Shown in pieces: positions 18,376-26,992 of a DNA stretch of 64,000 nt. The notes beneath the pieces were generated by a model, which was not told the DNA's origin, searched no databases, and worked only from the letters and a program-made list of their open reading frames with translations. The translations under genes were made by a program, and so were the position numbers. The DNA lies in NCBI RefSeq assembly GCF_009906795.1, contig NZ_JAAALN010000003.1, forward strand, positions 1-64,000, in the 5' to 3' direction. The DNA is from Kineococcus siccus. GTDB lineage: Bacteria > Actinomycetota > Actinomycetes > Actinomycetales > Kineococcaceae. Position 1 is the stretch's first letter. Every line of letters starts with the position of its first letter.

Positions 18376-19038
18376 TCAGGGCCCCCCGAGCCAGTGGTCG
18401 ATGCGGCGGTGGTCGGGCGTGAAGCCGTGGGCGACGCCCCACAGCACCGCCCGGGTCCGGCTGTCCACGTCGATCTTGCGGTAGATCGAGCGGATGTAGG
18501 ACTTCACGGTGTTGGGGCTCAGGTACGTGAGCCGGGCGATGTCGGCGTTGTTCTTGCCCTGGGTGATGAGGGCGAGGATCTCCGACTCCCGGTCGGTGAT
18601 CCCCTCGGTGCGCCCCGGCCAGTCGAGGCCGAGCGCGCTGGAGGCGCGGCGCGGCGGCGTGCTGAACACCCGCTCGCCGGCGTGCACGGCCTCGATCGCC
18701 GCGACGAGGTCGCGCGCGGGCAGGGTCTTCGAGAGGTAGCCGTGCACCCCCAGCTCGCGGGCCGTCTCGACCAGCGTGGGCTGGAAGTTCCAGGTGTAGA
18801 CCACGACGCGGTGGACCCGCGGGTTGCGGACGAGGGCCGCCACCTCCTCCTCGTCGGACTCCGGCTGGGCGAAGGAGTCGTACAGCACGACGTCGACGTC
18901 GTCGTGCAGGGAGGCGTTGGCGTCGATCTCCGCCACGACGACGCGGTCGCGGTAGGCGTCGAAGAGGTGCGCGAGCCCCACGAGCACGACGTCGTAGTCG
19001 TCGACCAGGGCGACGGTGATGGGGCGGGTCCTCGTCAC
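18376..19038 (-). CDS. LuxR/NarL-family response regulator
   Basis: A 220-residue DNA-binding response regulator. The receiver domain has the acidic pair LVDDYD near residue 10, the phosphorylatable Asp in VVLYDSF near 55 and the Lys of GYLSKTL near 100. The C-terminal GerE helix-turn-helix (ITDRESEILALITQGKNNADIARL) follows. No histidine kinase is adjacent, so it is an orphan regulator here. The GTG at 19038 is chosen because it directly precedes the receiver fold. A perfect palindrome lies 24 nt upstream. Confidence 0.85.
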   Translation of the reverse strand: MTRTRPITVALVDDYDVVLVGLAHLFDAYRDRVVVAEIDANASLHDDVDVVLYDSFAQPESDEEEVAALVRNPRVHRVVVYTWNFQPTLVETARELGVHGYLSKTLPARDLVAAIEAVHAGERVFSTPPRRASSALGLDWPGRTEGITDRESEILALITQGKNNADIARLTYLSPNTVKSYIRSIYRKIDVDSRTRAVLWGVAHGFTPDHRRIDHWLGGP

Positions 19039-19061
19039 GGTGCTGATGCCGGGCAAGCTAC

Positions 19062-19075
19062 CACCCCTAGGGGTG
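19062..19075. promoter_or_regulatory. Perfect 14-bp palindrome between response regulator and glsB-like gene
   Basis: CACCCCTAGGGGTG is a perfect palindrome in the divergent intergenic region, 24 nt from the response regulator start and about 100 nt from the start of the GlsB-type gene. LuxR-type dimers bind such dyads, so autoregulation or shared control is plausible. Confidence 0.45.
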
Positions 19076-19175
19076 TGCCGACCCTGCCCCGCCGGGTGGT
19101 CGAGTGGGACCACGGCCCGGCACCGGGCACCGTCACCCCGCGCGGACCACCGCGCCACACCACCAGGAGAACGCC

Positions 19176-19460
19176 ATGGGCATCATCGGCACCGTCGTCA
19201 CCGTGATCGTCGTCGGCCTCATCGCCGGCGCCCTCGCCCGCCTGCTCGTCCCCGGCCGTCAGTCGATGTCGGTCGGCACGACGATCCTGCTCGGCATCGT
19301 CGGCTCGTTCGTCGGCGGCTTCCTCGGCTACCTGATCTTCCGCCAGGACGCGGCCGACGGCTTCCTGCAGCCCGCCGGCATCATCGGCGCGGTCATCGGC
19401 TCCGTCATCGTGCTCCTGCTCGTCGGCGCCCGCGGTGGCCGCCGCAACGCCGTCCGCTGA
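19176..19460 (+). CDS. GlsB/YeaQ/YmgE-type stress membrane protein
   Basis: A 94-residue membrane protein of the transglycosylase-associated (Transgly_assoc) family. Three hydrophobic segments span about residues 3-22, 30-50 and 60-85. They contain the Gly-rich helices VGLIAGALARLLVPGRQ and ILLGIVGSFVGGFLGY. Members are often induced by general or acid stress. A strong AGGAGA ribosome site precedes the ATG. A terminator-like hairpin follows. Confidence 0.88.
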   Translation: MGIIGTVVTVIVVGLIAGALARLLVPGRQSMSVGTTILLGIVGSFVGGFLGYLIFRQDAADGFLQPAGIIGAVIGSVIVLLLVGARGGRRNAVR

Positions 19461-19468
19461 CCCTGCCG

Positions 19469-19505
19469 CGGCCGGTCGGGAGGCACGCGCCTGCTCCCGC
19501 CCGGC
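19469..19505 (+). terminator. Terminator-like hairpin after the GlsB-type gene
   Basis: The arms GGCCGGTCGGGAG and CTCCCGCCCGGCC pair at 12 of 13 positions around an 11-nt loop, starting 9 nt after the stop. No U-run follows, as is usual in very GC-rich actinobacteria. Confidence 0.5.
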
Positions 19506-19594
19506 CGGCGTCGTCCGCCACGAGGTGACACGCCGCGACCGGGTCCAGCAGGATGGGCAGCACCGGACGTTGCCGCGACTCGGAGGACACCCGC

Positions 19595-21004
19595 ATGGAG
19601 ATCGCCGCCGACACGCTGCAGAAGGCTCTTCGGGTCAACCTCGACCCCCGCTGGTACGGGACGATCGCCGAGATCGGCGCCGGGCAGGAGGTGGCCCGCT
19701 GGTTCTTCCGGGCCGGCGGCGCCGCAGGGACCGTGGCCAAGTCGATGTCCGCCTACGACATGGCGGTCAGCGACGCCGTCTACGGCAAGAGCGACCGCTA
19801 CGTGTCCCTGGGCCGGCTGCAGGCGATGCTGCAGCACGAGCTGTCCCTCAACGTCGAGCGCCTCAGCGAGGCGCGGGGCGACGACACCTGCTTCTTCGCC
19901 TTCGCCGACACCGTCGTGGCCCGCAGCTACCGCGGCGGGAACGAGTGCCACGGGTGGATGGGTGTGCGGTTCCAGGCCCACCCGCACGACGAGCCCAGCC
20001 AGATCGTCCTGCACGTCCGCATGCTCGACGACGACGCCGGCCTGCAGCAGGAGGCCCTCGGCATCGTCGGGGTCAACCTGCTGCACGCGGCGTTCTTCGA
20101 GCGCCACGAACCGGACCAGGTCGTGGCCAGCCTGCTGGACCGGCTGTCCACCGGGCGCATCGAGATCGACGTCATCCAGTTCCGCGGGATCGAGTTCCGC
20201 AGCGTCGACAACCGGCTGATGGCGCTGCAGCTGGTGCAGCTGGGCCTGTCGGGCGTCGCGATGTTCGGCCCGGACGGCGAGGTCCTGCAGCCGTCCGAGG
20301 CGCTGCGCAAGCACGCGGTCCTGGTCGAGCGCGGCAGCTTCCGCCCCCCCACGGTGGTCAACATCGACATGCTCTCCTGCGCGGAGGAGAAGTTCGCGCA
20401 GGAGGACGCCGTGGGCGGCGCCCCGGTGCTCGCGCTGACGGAACTCACCATGCGGAACCTCCGCGCGGCCGGCGACAAGGTCGACCGGCGCGACTTCCTG
20501 GCCCGCGCCGACCTGCTCGGCGCGTGCGGCATGACCACCGTCATCACGGACTACTACGAGTACAACCGCCTCGCCGAGTACCTGCAGCGCCGCACCAAGG
20601 AGCGCATCGGCATCGTCATGGGGGTGCCGAGCCTGGTCAACCTCTTCGACGAGGAGAACCACGCGCACATGCAGGGCGGGATCCTGGAGAGCTTCGGCCG
20701 GCTCTTCAAGAACGACCTGAAGCTGTTCGTCTACCCCATGCAGGACCAGGAGACGGGCGCGACGGTCACCGTGGAGGACATGCAGGTCGCCCCCGACCTC
20801 CAGCCGCTCTTCGACTTCCTCGCCCGTCGCGGCAGTTTCGTGCACCTGGACAACTACCGGCCCGAGTACCTGCCGATCCTGAGCCGGGACGTGCTGCGGC
20901 GCATCGCGGCCGGCGACGACACGTGGGAGTCCATGGTCCCCGAGGAGGTCGCCGCGACGATCGTCAAGCGCAACTTCTTCGGGTACAAGCGTCCCAGCGA
21001 CTGA
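19595..21004 (+). CDS. Conserved protein of unknown function (469 residues)
   Basis: A soluble 469-residue protein with no catalytic motif I can name. The opening (TLQKALRVNLDPRWYGTIAEIGAGQEVARWFF) and segments such as GTVAKSMSAYDM, NVERLSEARG, NECHGWMGVRF, NIDMLSCAEEK and TVITDYYEYNRL are familiar from a family shared with cyanobacteria and some actinobacteria. I recall conflicting automatic names for that family (including TonB receptor and nucleotidyltransferase names), neither supported by anything visible here. A GGAGGA ribosome site supports the ATG. There is no signal peptide or membrane span. Confidence 0.75.
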   Translation: MEIAADTLQKALRVNLDPRWYGTIAEIGAGQEVARWFFRAGGAAGTVAKSMSAYDMAVSDAVYGKSDRYVSLGRLQAMLQHELSLNVERLSEARGDDTCFFAFADTVVARSYRGGNECHGWMGVRFQAHPHDEPSQIVLHVRMLDDDAGLQQEALGIVGVNLLHAAFFERHEPDQVVASLLDRLSTGRIEIDVIQFRGIEFRSVDNRLMALQLVQLGLSGVAMFGPDGEVLQPSEALRKHAVLVERGSFRPPTVVNIDMLSCAEEKFAQEDAVGGAPVLALTELTMRNLRAAGDKVDRRDFLARADLLGACGMTTVITDYYEYNRLAEYLQRRTKERIGIVMGVPSLVNLFDEENHAHMQGGILESFGRLFKNDLKLFVYPMQDQETGATVTVEDMQVAPDLQPLFDFLARRGSFVHLDNYRPEYLPILSRDVLRRIAAGDDTWESMVPEEVAATIVKRNFFGYKRPSD

Positions 21005-21130
21005 GGGGTCCCGGACGGCCGACGACGCCACGGTCGGTCGGGCGGGAGCCCGCGAGCTCGGTGCCCGGTGGACCGGTGGTCGCGCGGCCACCGACTGGCG
21101 TGCGGCGGCTGCGGCGCCGAAGGTGGCCTG

Positions 21131-22348
21131 GTGCCCCCTCCCCTCCGCGCTCCCCGCGCCGGCGCGTCGGTCACCCACGCTGAGGTCCTCATCGTCGGTG
21201 GCGGCAACGCCGGCATCTCCCTCGCCGCCAAGCTCCTGCGGGACGGGGCCCACGACGTCGTGCTCGTCGAGCCGTCCCCGGTGCACCGCTACCGACCGCT
21301 GCTGAACTACGTCGGCAGCGGGGAGGCCCGACCGGCCGCGGAGGAACGGCCCACGAGCTCGGTCGTCCCGGCCGGGTGCCGGTGGGTCCGGGACGCCGTC
21401 GCGGCCGTGGATCCCGTGAGCCGCACCGTGCGGACGCGCCGCGGGACGAGCCTCCGCTACACCACGCTGGTGCTCTGCCCCGGGATGCGCGAGGACTGGG
21501 CGGCCACTCCGGGCCTGCAGGACGCCTACAGCGCCGGCTGGGCGGGGTCGACGTACGTGCCGAGTTCCGCGCCGTTGGTGTGGCCGGCGCTCCGGGCGGT
21601 CCGGGAGGGCGCGGTGCTGTTCACCGTCCCGCCGGAGCCGGCGCCGTGCGGGCCCACCGCGCTGAAGCCGGCCCTCATGGCGTGCGACCACTGGAACCGC
21701 CGCGGGGTGCTGGGCGACCTCGACGTCACCGTGGTCCTCCCCGAGGCCCGACCGCTCGACGTCGCCGGGGCCGACGAGCACCTGGAGGCGGTCTTCGCCT
21801 CCTACGGCGTCACCGTGGTGCGCCGGTCCCGCGTGGCGAGCGTGGACCCGGTCCTGCGCTCGGTGGACGTCGCCACCCCCACCGGTACCCGCCGCCTCGA
21901 CGACGTCGCGTACGCGCACGTGGTGCCGCACTACCGGGCCCCCGAGTGGATCAGCGAGAGCGGGCTGGGCGGGGCGTCGCCCGCCGGGCTCGTCGACATC
22001 GACCCGACCACGCTGCGGTCCACGCGCCACGACGACGTCTGGGCGATCGGTGACGCGGCCGCGATCGGCACCCGGTCCTCCGGTGGAGCGCTGCGCAAGC
22101 AGGTCGCGGTCCTCGCGCACAACATCGCCGCCGCCGCGTCGAACCGCCGACTGCGTGCGTACGACGGCTACACCGTCATGCCCGTGACCACCAGCCGTCA
22201 CCAGCTCATGCTGGTGCAGGCCGACCGGGAGGGGCCCCGCCCGCTGCCGCTGCCGCACCCGTTCGCGCCGCGCCGTTCCGCGTGGTGGTTCGACCGGTAC
22301 GTCCTGCCGCAGATCTACTACCGCCGCCTGCTGCGCGGCAAGGTGTGA
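21131..22348 (+). CDS. FAD-dependent oxidoreductase, type II sulfide:quinone reductase-like
   Basis: A 405-residue flavoprotein (from GTG 21131) of the pyridine-nucleotide-disulphide oxidoreductase fold. The FAD-binding VLIVGGGNAGISLAAKL follows an extra N-terminal stretch of about 15 residues, and the second FAD motif is DDVWAIGDAAA. The segment PAPCGPTALKPALMACDHW aligns with the Cys-containing region of type II SQR. Sulfide oxidation to polysulfide with quinone as acceptor is therefore the leading idea; other quinone reductases remain possible. No persulfide dioxygenase or rhodanese is adjacent. Confidence 0.75.
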   Translation: MPPPLRAPRAGASVTHAEVLIVGGGNAGISLAAKLLRDGAHDVVLVEPSPVHRYRPLLNYVGSGEARPAAEERPTSSVVPAGCRWVRDAVAAVDPVSRTVRTRRGTSLRYTTLVLCPGMREDWAATPGLQDAYSAGWAGSTYVPSSAPLVWPALRAVREGAVLFTVPPEPAPCGPTALKPALMACDHWNRRGVLGDLDVTVVLPEARPLDVAGADEHLEAVFASYGVTVVRRSRVASVDPVLRSVDVATPTGTRRLDDVAYAHVVPHYRAPEWISESGLGGASPAGLVDIDPTTLRSTRHDDVWAIGDAAAIGTRSSGGALRKQVAVLAHNIAAAASNRRLRAYDGYTVMPVTTSRHQLMLVQADREGPRPLPLPHPFAPRRSAWWFDRYVLPQIYYRRLLRGKV

Positions 22349-22393
22349 GCAGCGCCGCGGGGGCCGACCGGCGACCGTCCCCCTCAGCAGGGG

Positions 22394-23716
22394 TCACCGG
22401 ACACTGCGGATCCTGCCGACGCTCACGACGCTGACGAGGGCGAAGACGGCGCTGCCGGCGAAGAGCGTCGTGTAGTTCTGGCCGGGGGCCTCGCCGACGA
22501 CCGAGAACAACCCGATGGACAGCAGGACCGGCGCGAAGGCCGGCGCGAGGGTGTTCGGGAGGGTGTTGGCGATGTTCATGACACCCAGGTCCTTGCCCGC
22601 GCCCGCGACGTCGTCCGGCAGCACGGCGGTCATGAGGGCGATGTCGACCGAGTTGTAGACGCCGGTACCGAGGCCGATCAGGAGCATGCCGACGAGGTAC
22701 GCGGGAACGGCGGGGGCCAGGGCGAGGAGGACCAGCCCGAGCAGGCACGCGGCGGCGGCCGCGGCGACGAACGGCTTGCGACGCCCGATCCGGTCCGACA
22801 GCGGCCCACCGACCGCGGCGCCGAGAACGGTGGTCAGCACCTGCGCCGCGGTACCGAGCGGGACGTACACGGCGTTCGCCCGGTCCTCGGCGATGCCGAG
22901 GTGGTTGGTCAGGTAGTAGAGCTGGTACGTCACGACGCTGGCCTGGGCCAGGTAGAACGTGAAGCGGCTCAGCCAGCCCCAGGCGAAGTCGGAGTGGCGG
23001 CGGGGGCTGAGGTAGAACGCACGGGCGAGGCTCGGCAGGTCCAGCGGGGCGCGCCGCACCCCGAACGCCGTGGCGGGGTTGTCCGGGAGGACGGCGACCA
23101 GGACGACGACGCCGACGACGCCGACCACGGCCACGGACAGGAACGCGAGCGGCAGCCGGCCGGAGCCGGCGAACGTCCCCGTCAGCACGACCCCGATGAT
23201 GGTCGCCACCGCCGTCGTCACCCCGAGCGCGCCGCCCACCGTTCCCCGGCGACCCGGCGGGACGTGCTCGGGCAGCAGCGCCAGCAGGACGGCCGTCGTG
23301 CCCCCGAGGCCGATCTGCGACAGCACGGCCCCGGCGAGGAACACCGGGACGCCGGGCGCGAAGGCCAGGGCGACGACACCGACCAGTCCGATGCCCATCG
23401 ACCCGAGCAGCCACGGCCGCCGCCGCCCGAACCGCGAGGTCGAGCGGTCGGACAGGTGCCCGACGACCGGTCCCGCGAGGAACCCCACGCAGGTCGCGAC
23501 GGCGAGGGTGAGGGAGAGGTACCACGTGTAGTGGTCGGGGGACAGCAGCCGGATCTTGGCCGGGACCGCCGTCAGCACGGGCGTGAAGTACGTCATCCAC
23601 ACACCGCCCTGCGCGAGCAGGAGCGCGGCGAGGAGCGCCGGGCGGACACCGAGCCGGTGTGCGGGCGCGGCCGGGGCCGTCCGGGTGGGCGAGTCGGGCC
23701 GGGGTTCGGTGGGCAT
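22394..23716 (-). CDS. MFS transporter
   Basis: A 440-residue major facilitator with about 12 membrane segments. The inter-helix motif GHLSDRSTSRFGRRRPWL near residue 84 and its second-half counterpart GGPLSDRIGRRKPF are clear. It is the last gene of a minus-strand unit with an LLM monooxygenase, a TetR regulator and an ACMSD-type amidohydrolase. Uptake of the pathway substrate or export of an intermediate is likely, but the substrate is unknown. The MPTEPRPD start at 23716 directly precedes the first membrane span. Confidence 0.87.
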   Translation of the reverse strand: MPTEPRPDSPTRTAPAAPAHRLGVRPALLAALLLAQGGVWMTYFTPVLTAVPAKIRLLSPDHYTWYLSLTLAVATCVGFLAGPVVGHLSDRSTSRFGRRRPWLLGSMGIGLVGVVALAFAPGVPVFLAGAVLSQIGLGGTTAVLLALLPEHVPPGRRGTVGGALGVTTAVATIIGVVLTGTFAGSGRLPLAFLSVAVVGVVGVVVLVAVLPDNPATAFGVRRAPLDLPSLARAFYLSPRRHSDFAWGWLSRFTFYLAQASVVTYQLYYLTNHLGIAEDRANAVYVPLGTAAQVLTTVLGAAVGGPLSDRIGRRKPFVAAAAAACLLGLVLLALAPAVPAYLVGMLLIGLGTGVYNSVDIALMTAVLPDDVAGAGKDLGVMNIANTLPNTLAPAFAPVLLSIGLFSVVGEAPGQNYTTLFAGSAVFALVSVVSVGRIRSVR

Positions 23717-23814
23717 GGACGGCTCCAGGGCCTGGGCGACGTCGGTGTCGCCGGGTCGGGACTGCGGAGGGGATCCGCTTCCGGCGCAGCCGGTTTCCCC
23801 GGCGGCGGAGCGGG

Positions 23815-24822
23815 TCAGCGGACGACGGCGGCGGTGGCGCGGTCGGGCAGGTGCAGCAGGCTCTGGGCGTTGGTGTCGAGGATCGCCGTCTTCTCGGCGT
23901 CGGTGAGGTGCGGGGAGTCCCGGACGTAGGCGACCGCCTCGACCAGGGAGGCGTGGGTCTCGTCGCTGCCGAGCAGCAGGCGGTCGGCTCCGTAGCTCTC
24001 CTTGGCGGCCAGCAGGGCCAGGGGGACGTCCTGGGTGCTGCAGTCGAACCAGAACTGCTTCACCCCCGCGAGGGGGGCGTCGGGATCCATGGGCACCCCC
24101 TGGTAGGGCGAGGGGCGGTTCGCGCCGGGGCCGCGGTGCGCCGCCAGGGTGCGCTTCACGGCGCGCTCCTGCCGGTGGTAGAGGAAGGGCAGGTTCCCGC
24201 CGCAGAGCGCGAACACGAACTGCAGGTCCGGGTACCGGGTGCTGAGCCCGGAGAACCAGATGCGCAGCGGCGCGACAGCGATCTGCAGCGGGCTGCCGTG
24301 GGCCATGCCGAGGTTCCACTCGCCGAGGCCCGGGTGGACCGCCGAGTCGGAACCGACCGGGTGGACGTACACCACGGTCCGCCCGTGCCGCGCCAGGTTG
24401 GCCCAGAACGGTTCGAAGTCGGGGTGGTCGATGGCCTTGCCGGCCACGACGCAGGGCAGGGCGACGCCCTTGACGGCCTCGAGGGCCAGGGCCCGCTCCG
24501 TCTCAGCGATGGCTTCGTCGAGGTGTGGCAGCGGGACGGACGCGAAACCCAGGAACCGGCCGTCGAAGCGCCGGTGGGCGTCGACGTAGAGGTCGTTGAC
24601 GTGCCGCGCAGCGCGCGCCGCACCCGCGGGTTCGGCGACCTCGGTGTTCAGGCCGATGGCCGAGAACACCTGGTAGTCGACCCCGACGGAGTCCATCACG
24701 GCCAGGCGGTCCGCCAGGTCGTCCGGCTGGCGCGCCATCGGGGGGAGGTCGGTGCGGCCCAGTTCGGCCAGCAGGTCCAGGTAGCTGGCGGCCCAGTAGT
24801 GCGCGTGGACGTCGATCCGCAT
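23815..24822 (-). CDS. ACMSD-type amidohydrolase / decarboxylase
   Basis: A 335-residue metal-dependent hydrolase of the Amidohydro_2 family. It begins MRIDVHAHYW with the HxH zinc motif and shows VVYVHPVGS near residue 155 and LLLGSDETHA near 290, where the last metal Asp is expected. Relatives include ACMS decarboxylase, gamma-resorcylate decarboxylase and other non-oxidative decarboxylases of aromatic acids. In this operon it could decarboxylate a ring-cleavage product or aromatic acid made by the upstream LLM monooxygenase. That is inference. Confidence 0.82.
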   Translation of the reverse strand: MRIDVHAHYWAASYLDLLAELGRTDLPPMARQPDDLADRLAVMDSVGVDYQVFSAIGLNTEVAEPAGAARAARHVNDLYVDAHRRFDGRFLGFASVPLPHLDEAIAETERALALEAVKGVALPCVVAGKAIDHPDFEPFWANLARHGRTVVYVHPVGSDSAVHPGLGEWNLGMAHGSPLQIAVAPLRIWFSGLSTRYPDLQFVFALCGGNLPFLYHRQERAVKRTLAAHRGPGANRPSPYQGVPMDPDAPLAGVKQFWFDCSTQDVPLALLAAKESYGADRLLLGSDETHASLVEAVAYVRDSPHLTDAEKTAILDTNAQSLLHLPDRATAAVVR

Positions 24823-24844
24823 GGTTCTGCCTCTCGAGAACGGG

Positions 24845-25549
24845 TCAGGAGTTCGCGGCGGGCGGCCCGTCGGGCACCGCGGTCGCGCTGAGGGTGGTGA
24901 CGAGCGTCTCGAAGGCCGCGGCCGTGTCGACCTGGTCGTCGAGGAGCCACTGGGCCTGGAGGCCGTTGATGGCAGAGGACACGAGCGTCGCCAGGGCGTC
25001 GAGGTCCAGGTCGCGGCGCAGTTCCCCGGCCTCGGCCGCCTGGTGCAGCCGGGCTCGCACCTGCCGACGCACGTTGGACAGGCGCTGGCGGGCGAACCGC
25101 TGGGCGGCGGGGTGCCCGCTGACGGCCTCCCCCTGGAGCATCTGCACCATCTGCAGCCGCACGCGGGAGTCGTCGTCGCGGCCGATGAAGGGGACCAGGG
25201 AGCGCAGGGTGGCCAGCGGGTCGTCCGCCACCGGCGCGTCGTCACCCAGGTAGCGCCGGCGAGCCCACTCCTCCTGGTCGGCGATGACGGCCTCGAAGAG
25301 GGCGTCCTTGGAGGGGAAGTGGTGGAGAACCCCGGGCCGGGTCAGCCCGACGAGCTTCGCGATCGTCTCCAGGGTCGTCCCCGCGAACCCCTTCTCGGCG
25401 AACACCCGGAGGGCCGCCTGCACGATCTCCGCGCGGTTGCGGGCGTTCTCCTCCAGCTGGCGCGGGCTGCGGGCCCGCGGCGAGCGGGAGCGCCGCACGG
25501 ACGCCGGCGCCGCGGGCTCGCTCGTCCGGGTGCTGCGGTCGGTCGCCAC
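24845..25549 (-). CDS. TetR-family transcriptional regulator
   Basis: A 234-residue regulator with a basic, disordered N-terminus of about 35 residues. It has a TetR_N helix-turn-helix (ALRVFAEKGFAGTTLETIAKLVGLTRPGVLHHFPSK, about residues 48-85) and a C-terminal ligand domain. It lies between the LLM and amidohydrolase genes of the same unit. It probably represses that unit through the 14-bp dyad upstream of the LLM gene. Confidence 0.88.
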   Translation of the reverse strand: MATDRSTRTSEPAAPASVRRSRSPRARSPRQLEENARNRAEIVQAALRVFAEKGFAGTTLETIAKLVGLTRPGVLHHFPSKDALFEAVIADQEEWARRRYLGDDAPVADDPLATLRSLVPFIGRDDDSRVRLQMVQMLQGEAVSGHPAAQRFARQRLSNVRRQVRARLHQAAEAGELRRDLDLDALATLVSSAINGLQAQWLLDDQVDTAAAFETLVTTLSATAVPDGPPAANS

Positions 25550-25554
25550 GGCGT

Positions 25555-26715
25555 CTACCTCGCCCCCGGTCCGCCGGCGTCGCGGACCTCCTCGGGGGCG
25601 AGCGCGGGGAAGGGCCGGGCGTCGACCCGGGGCAGCACCTCGTCCAGCAGGAGCCGGTGCATGCGGGTCATGAGCTCGTCGTCGTAGGCGCCCACGGTGG
25701 TGCGGACGTTGAGGTGCCCGATGCCGAGCGACTCGTACTCCTTCACCTGGCGGGCGACGGTGTCGGGGGAGCCGACCAGGAGCCACGACTGGGCGAACAC
25801 CGAGTTCGCCACGACGGGGTTGGCCTTCGGCCCGGGCACCGGCCCGCCGAGGAGCGCCGGGTCCTCGCCCGAGAGGTCGGCCTCGGCCATCTCCCGCATG
25901 GACCGCGGGTCCGAGCGGCGGTCCATCCAGAAGGTCCGCCCCATGACCTGCTCGGCCAGCGCCCAGGCCTCCTCGTCCGTCTCGGCCACCACGAGGTTGC
26001 GCGTGACCAGCGACAGGGCAGAGACGCGCCGCACGTGGGCCTCGCTGAAACCGGCGCTCGCCACGGCCCGGCGGTGGGCGGTGAACTTCGCCGCCGCGTC
26101 CGTCGGCAGGCACGGGCCCAGGAACACGGGCCAGCCGCGCGCCGCCGCACGGGCGAGCGTCGCGTCGGTGTTGCTGCCGATCGCGATCTGGGGGCCACCG
26201 GCGCGCCACGACCGGGGCACCAGGCGCCCGTCGAGGACGCCCGTGTCGAACGGCGTGTCCACCACGAGGGGCGGGTCGCCGGGACGGTGGGCGAAGGCGC
26301 TCGTCAGGACGTCGAGCTTGCTCTCGAACGCGGCCCCGCGCTGGGCGGGGTGCAGGCCGAAGTTCGCCCAGTCCGGCACCGGCCCGCCGCGCCCCATGGA
26401 CGTGCCCAGCACGAACCTGCCGCGCAGCAGGAGGTCCGTCACGCTGGCGTCCTCGGCCAGGCGCAGGGGCTGGTGGAAGGGCAGGGGCACGATCGTCGTG
26501 CCGAACCAGGTGTCCCCGAGGTCACCGGCCAGGCGCGCCGCCATGAGGAACGGGTTGCAGTAGGGCTCGTAGCCGGAGTAGTGCTGCTCGCCGAACGTCA
26601 CCATGGCGATGCCCGCCCGGGCGGCCTCCACGGCCTGCGCGAGGCAGAGGTCGATCACCGGGGCGTCGTCCTGCGGCGTCCGGGAGAACGGCCCCAGGAA
26701 CAGGGACAGGTGCAC
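25555..26715 (-). CDS. LLM-class flavin-dependent monooxygenase
   Basis: A 386-residue bacterial-luciferase-like TIM-barrel protein that would use reduced flavin and O2 to oxidise an organic substrate. Typical segments are MVTFGEQHYSGYEPYCNP near residue 38, LAEDASVTDLLLRGRFVLGTSMG near 85 and WLLVGSPDTVARQVKEY near 310. The GTG at 26715 is chosen because GAGGAG lies 6 nt upstream; a GTG at 26742 lacks this. It is first in the unit LLM-TetR-amidohydrolase-MFS. The substrate is unknown. Confidence 0.85.
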   Translation of the reverse strand: MHLSLFLGPFSRTPQDDAPVIDLCLAQAVEAARAGIAMVTFGEQHYSGYEPYCNPFLMAARLAGDLGDTWFGTTIVPLPFHQPLRLAEDASVTDLLLRGRFVLGTSMGRGGPVPDWANFGLHPAQRGAAFESKLDVLTSAFAHRPGDPPLVVDTPFDTGVLDGRLVPRSWRAGGPQIAIGSNTDATLARAAARGWPVFLGPCLPTDAAAKFTAHRRAVASAGFSEAHVRRVSALSLVTRNLVVAETDEEAWALAEQVMGRTFWMDRRSDPRSMREMAEADLSGEDPALLGGPVPGPKANPVVANSVFAQSWLLVGSPDTVARQVKEYESLGIGHLNVRTTVGAYDDELMTRMHRLLLDEVLPRVDARPFPALAPEEVRDAGGPGAR

Positions 26716-26788
26716 GGCGCTCCTCGAGGGTCCGCGCCGCACTGCCGGCGGCGCTGCTCACCGGAGAGCGGTGCCTCCCCGTGCCGAC

Positions 26789-26818
26789 AAGCTACCGACT
26801 GACTCGTCAGTAAGTCTA
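26789..26818 (-). promoter_or_regulatory. LLM operon promoter with TetR-type operator in its spacer
   Basis: Reading the minus strand, TAGACT (26818-26813) and TAGCTT (26794-26789) form a -35/-10 pair with an 18-nt spacer. The perfect dyad ACTGAC-GA-GTCAGT (26798-26811) sits within that spacer, which is a classic TetR operator position. The transcription start would be about 65 nt before the LLM start codon. A second small dyad ACAGG-N6-CCTGT lies just beyond, at 26818-26833. Confidence 0.6.
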
Positions 26819-26992
26819 CAGGTCGACCCCTGTGCGTTCCTGTGACCCTCGATAGGGAGAACCCTTCTCGGCCCCCGGGACCGGCGTACCCGCGTCAGGA
26901 ACCGGCTCATTGCCGGCCGAGACGGCCGTTCGTACGGTCGAGGCGTCGAGTTCGGCGGACCGTCGGACGTGGACCCACCCGCTGGAGGACCC

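Noticed and set aside
22370-22392. Small hairpin CCCCT-N4-AGGGG between SQR-like and MFS genes as terminator
   Set aside because: A 5-bp stem is too weak to support a call in such GC-rich sequence.
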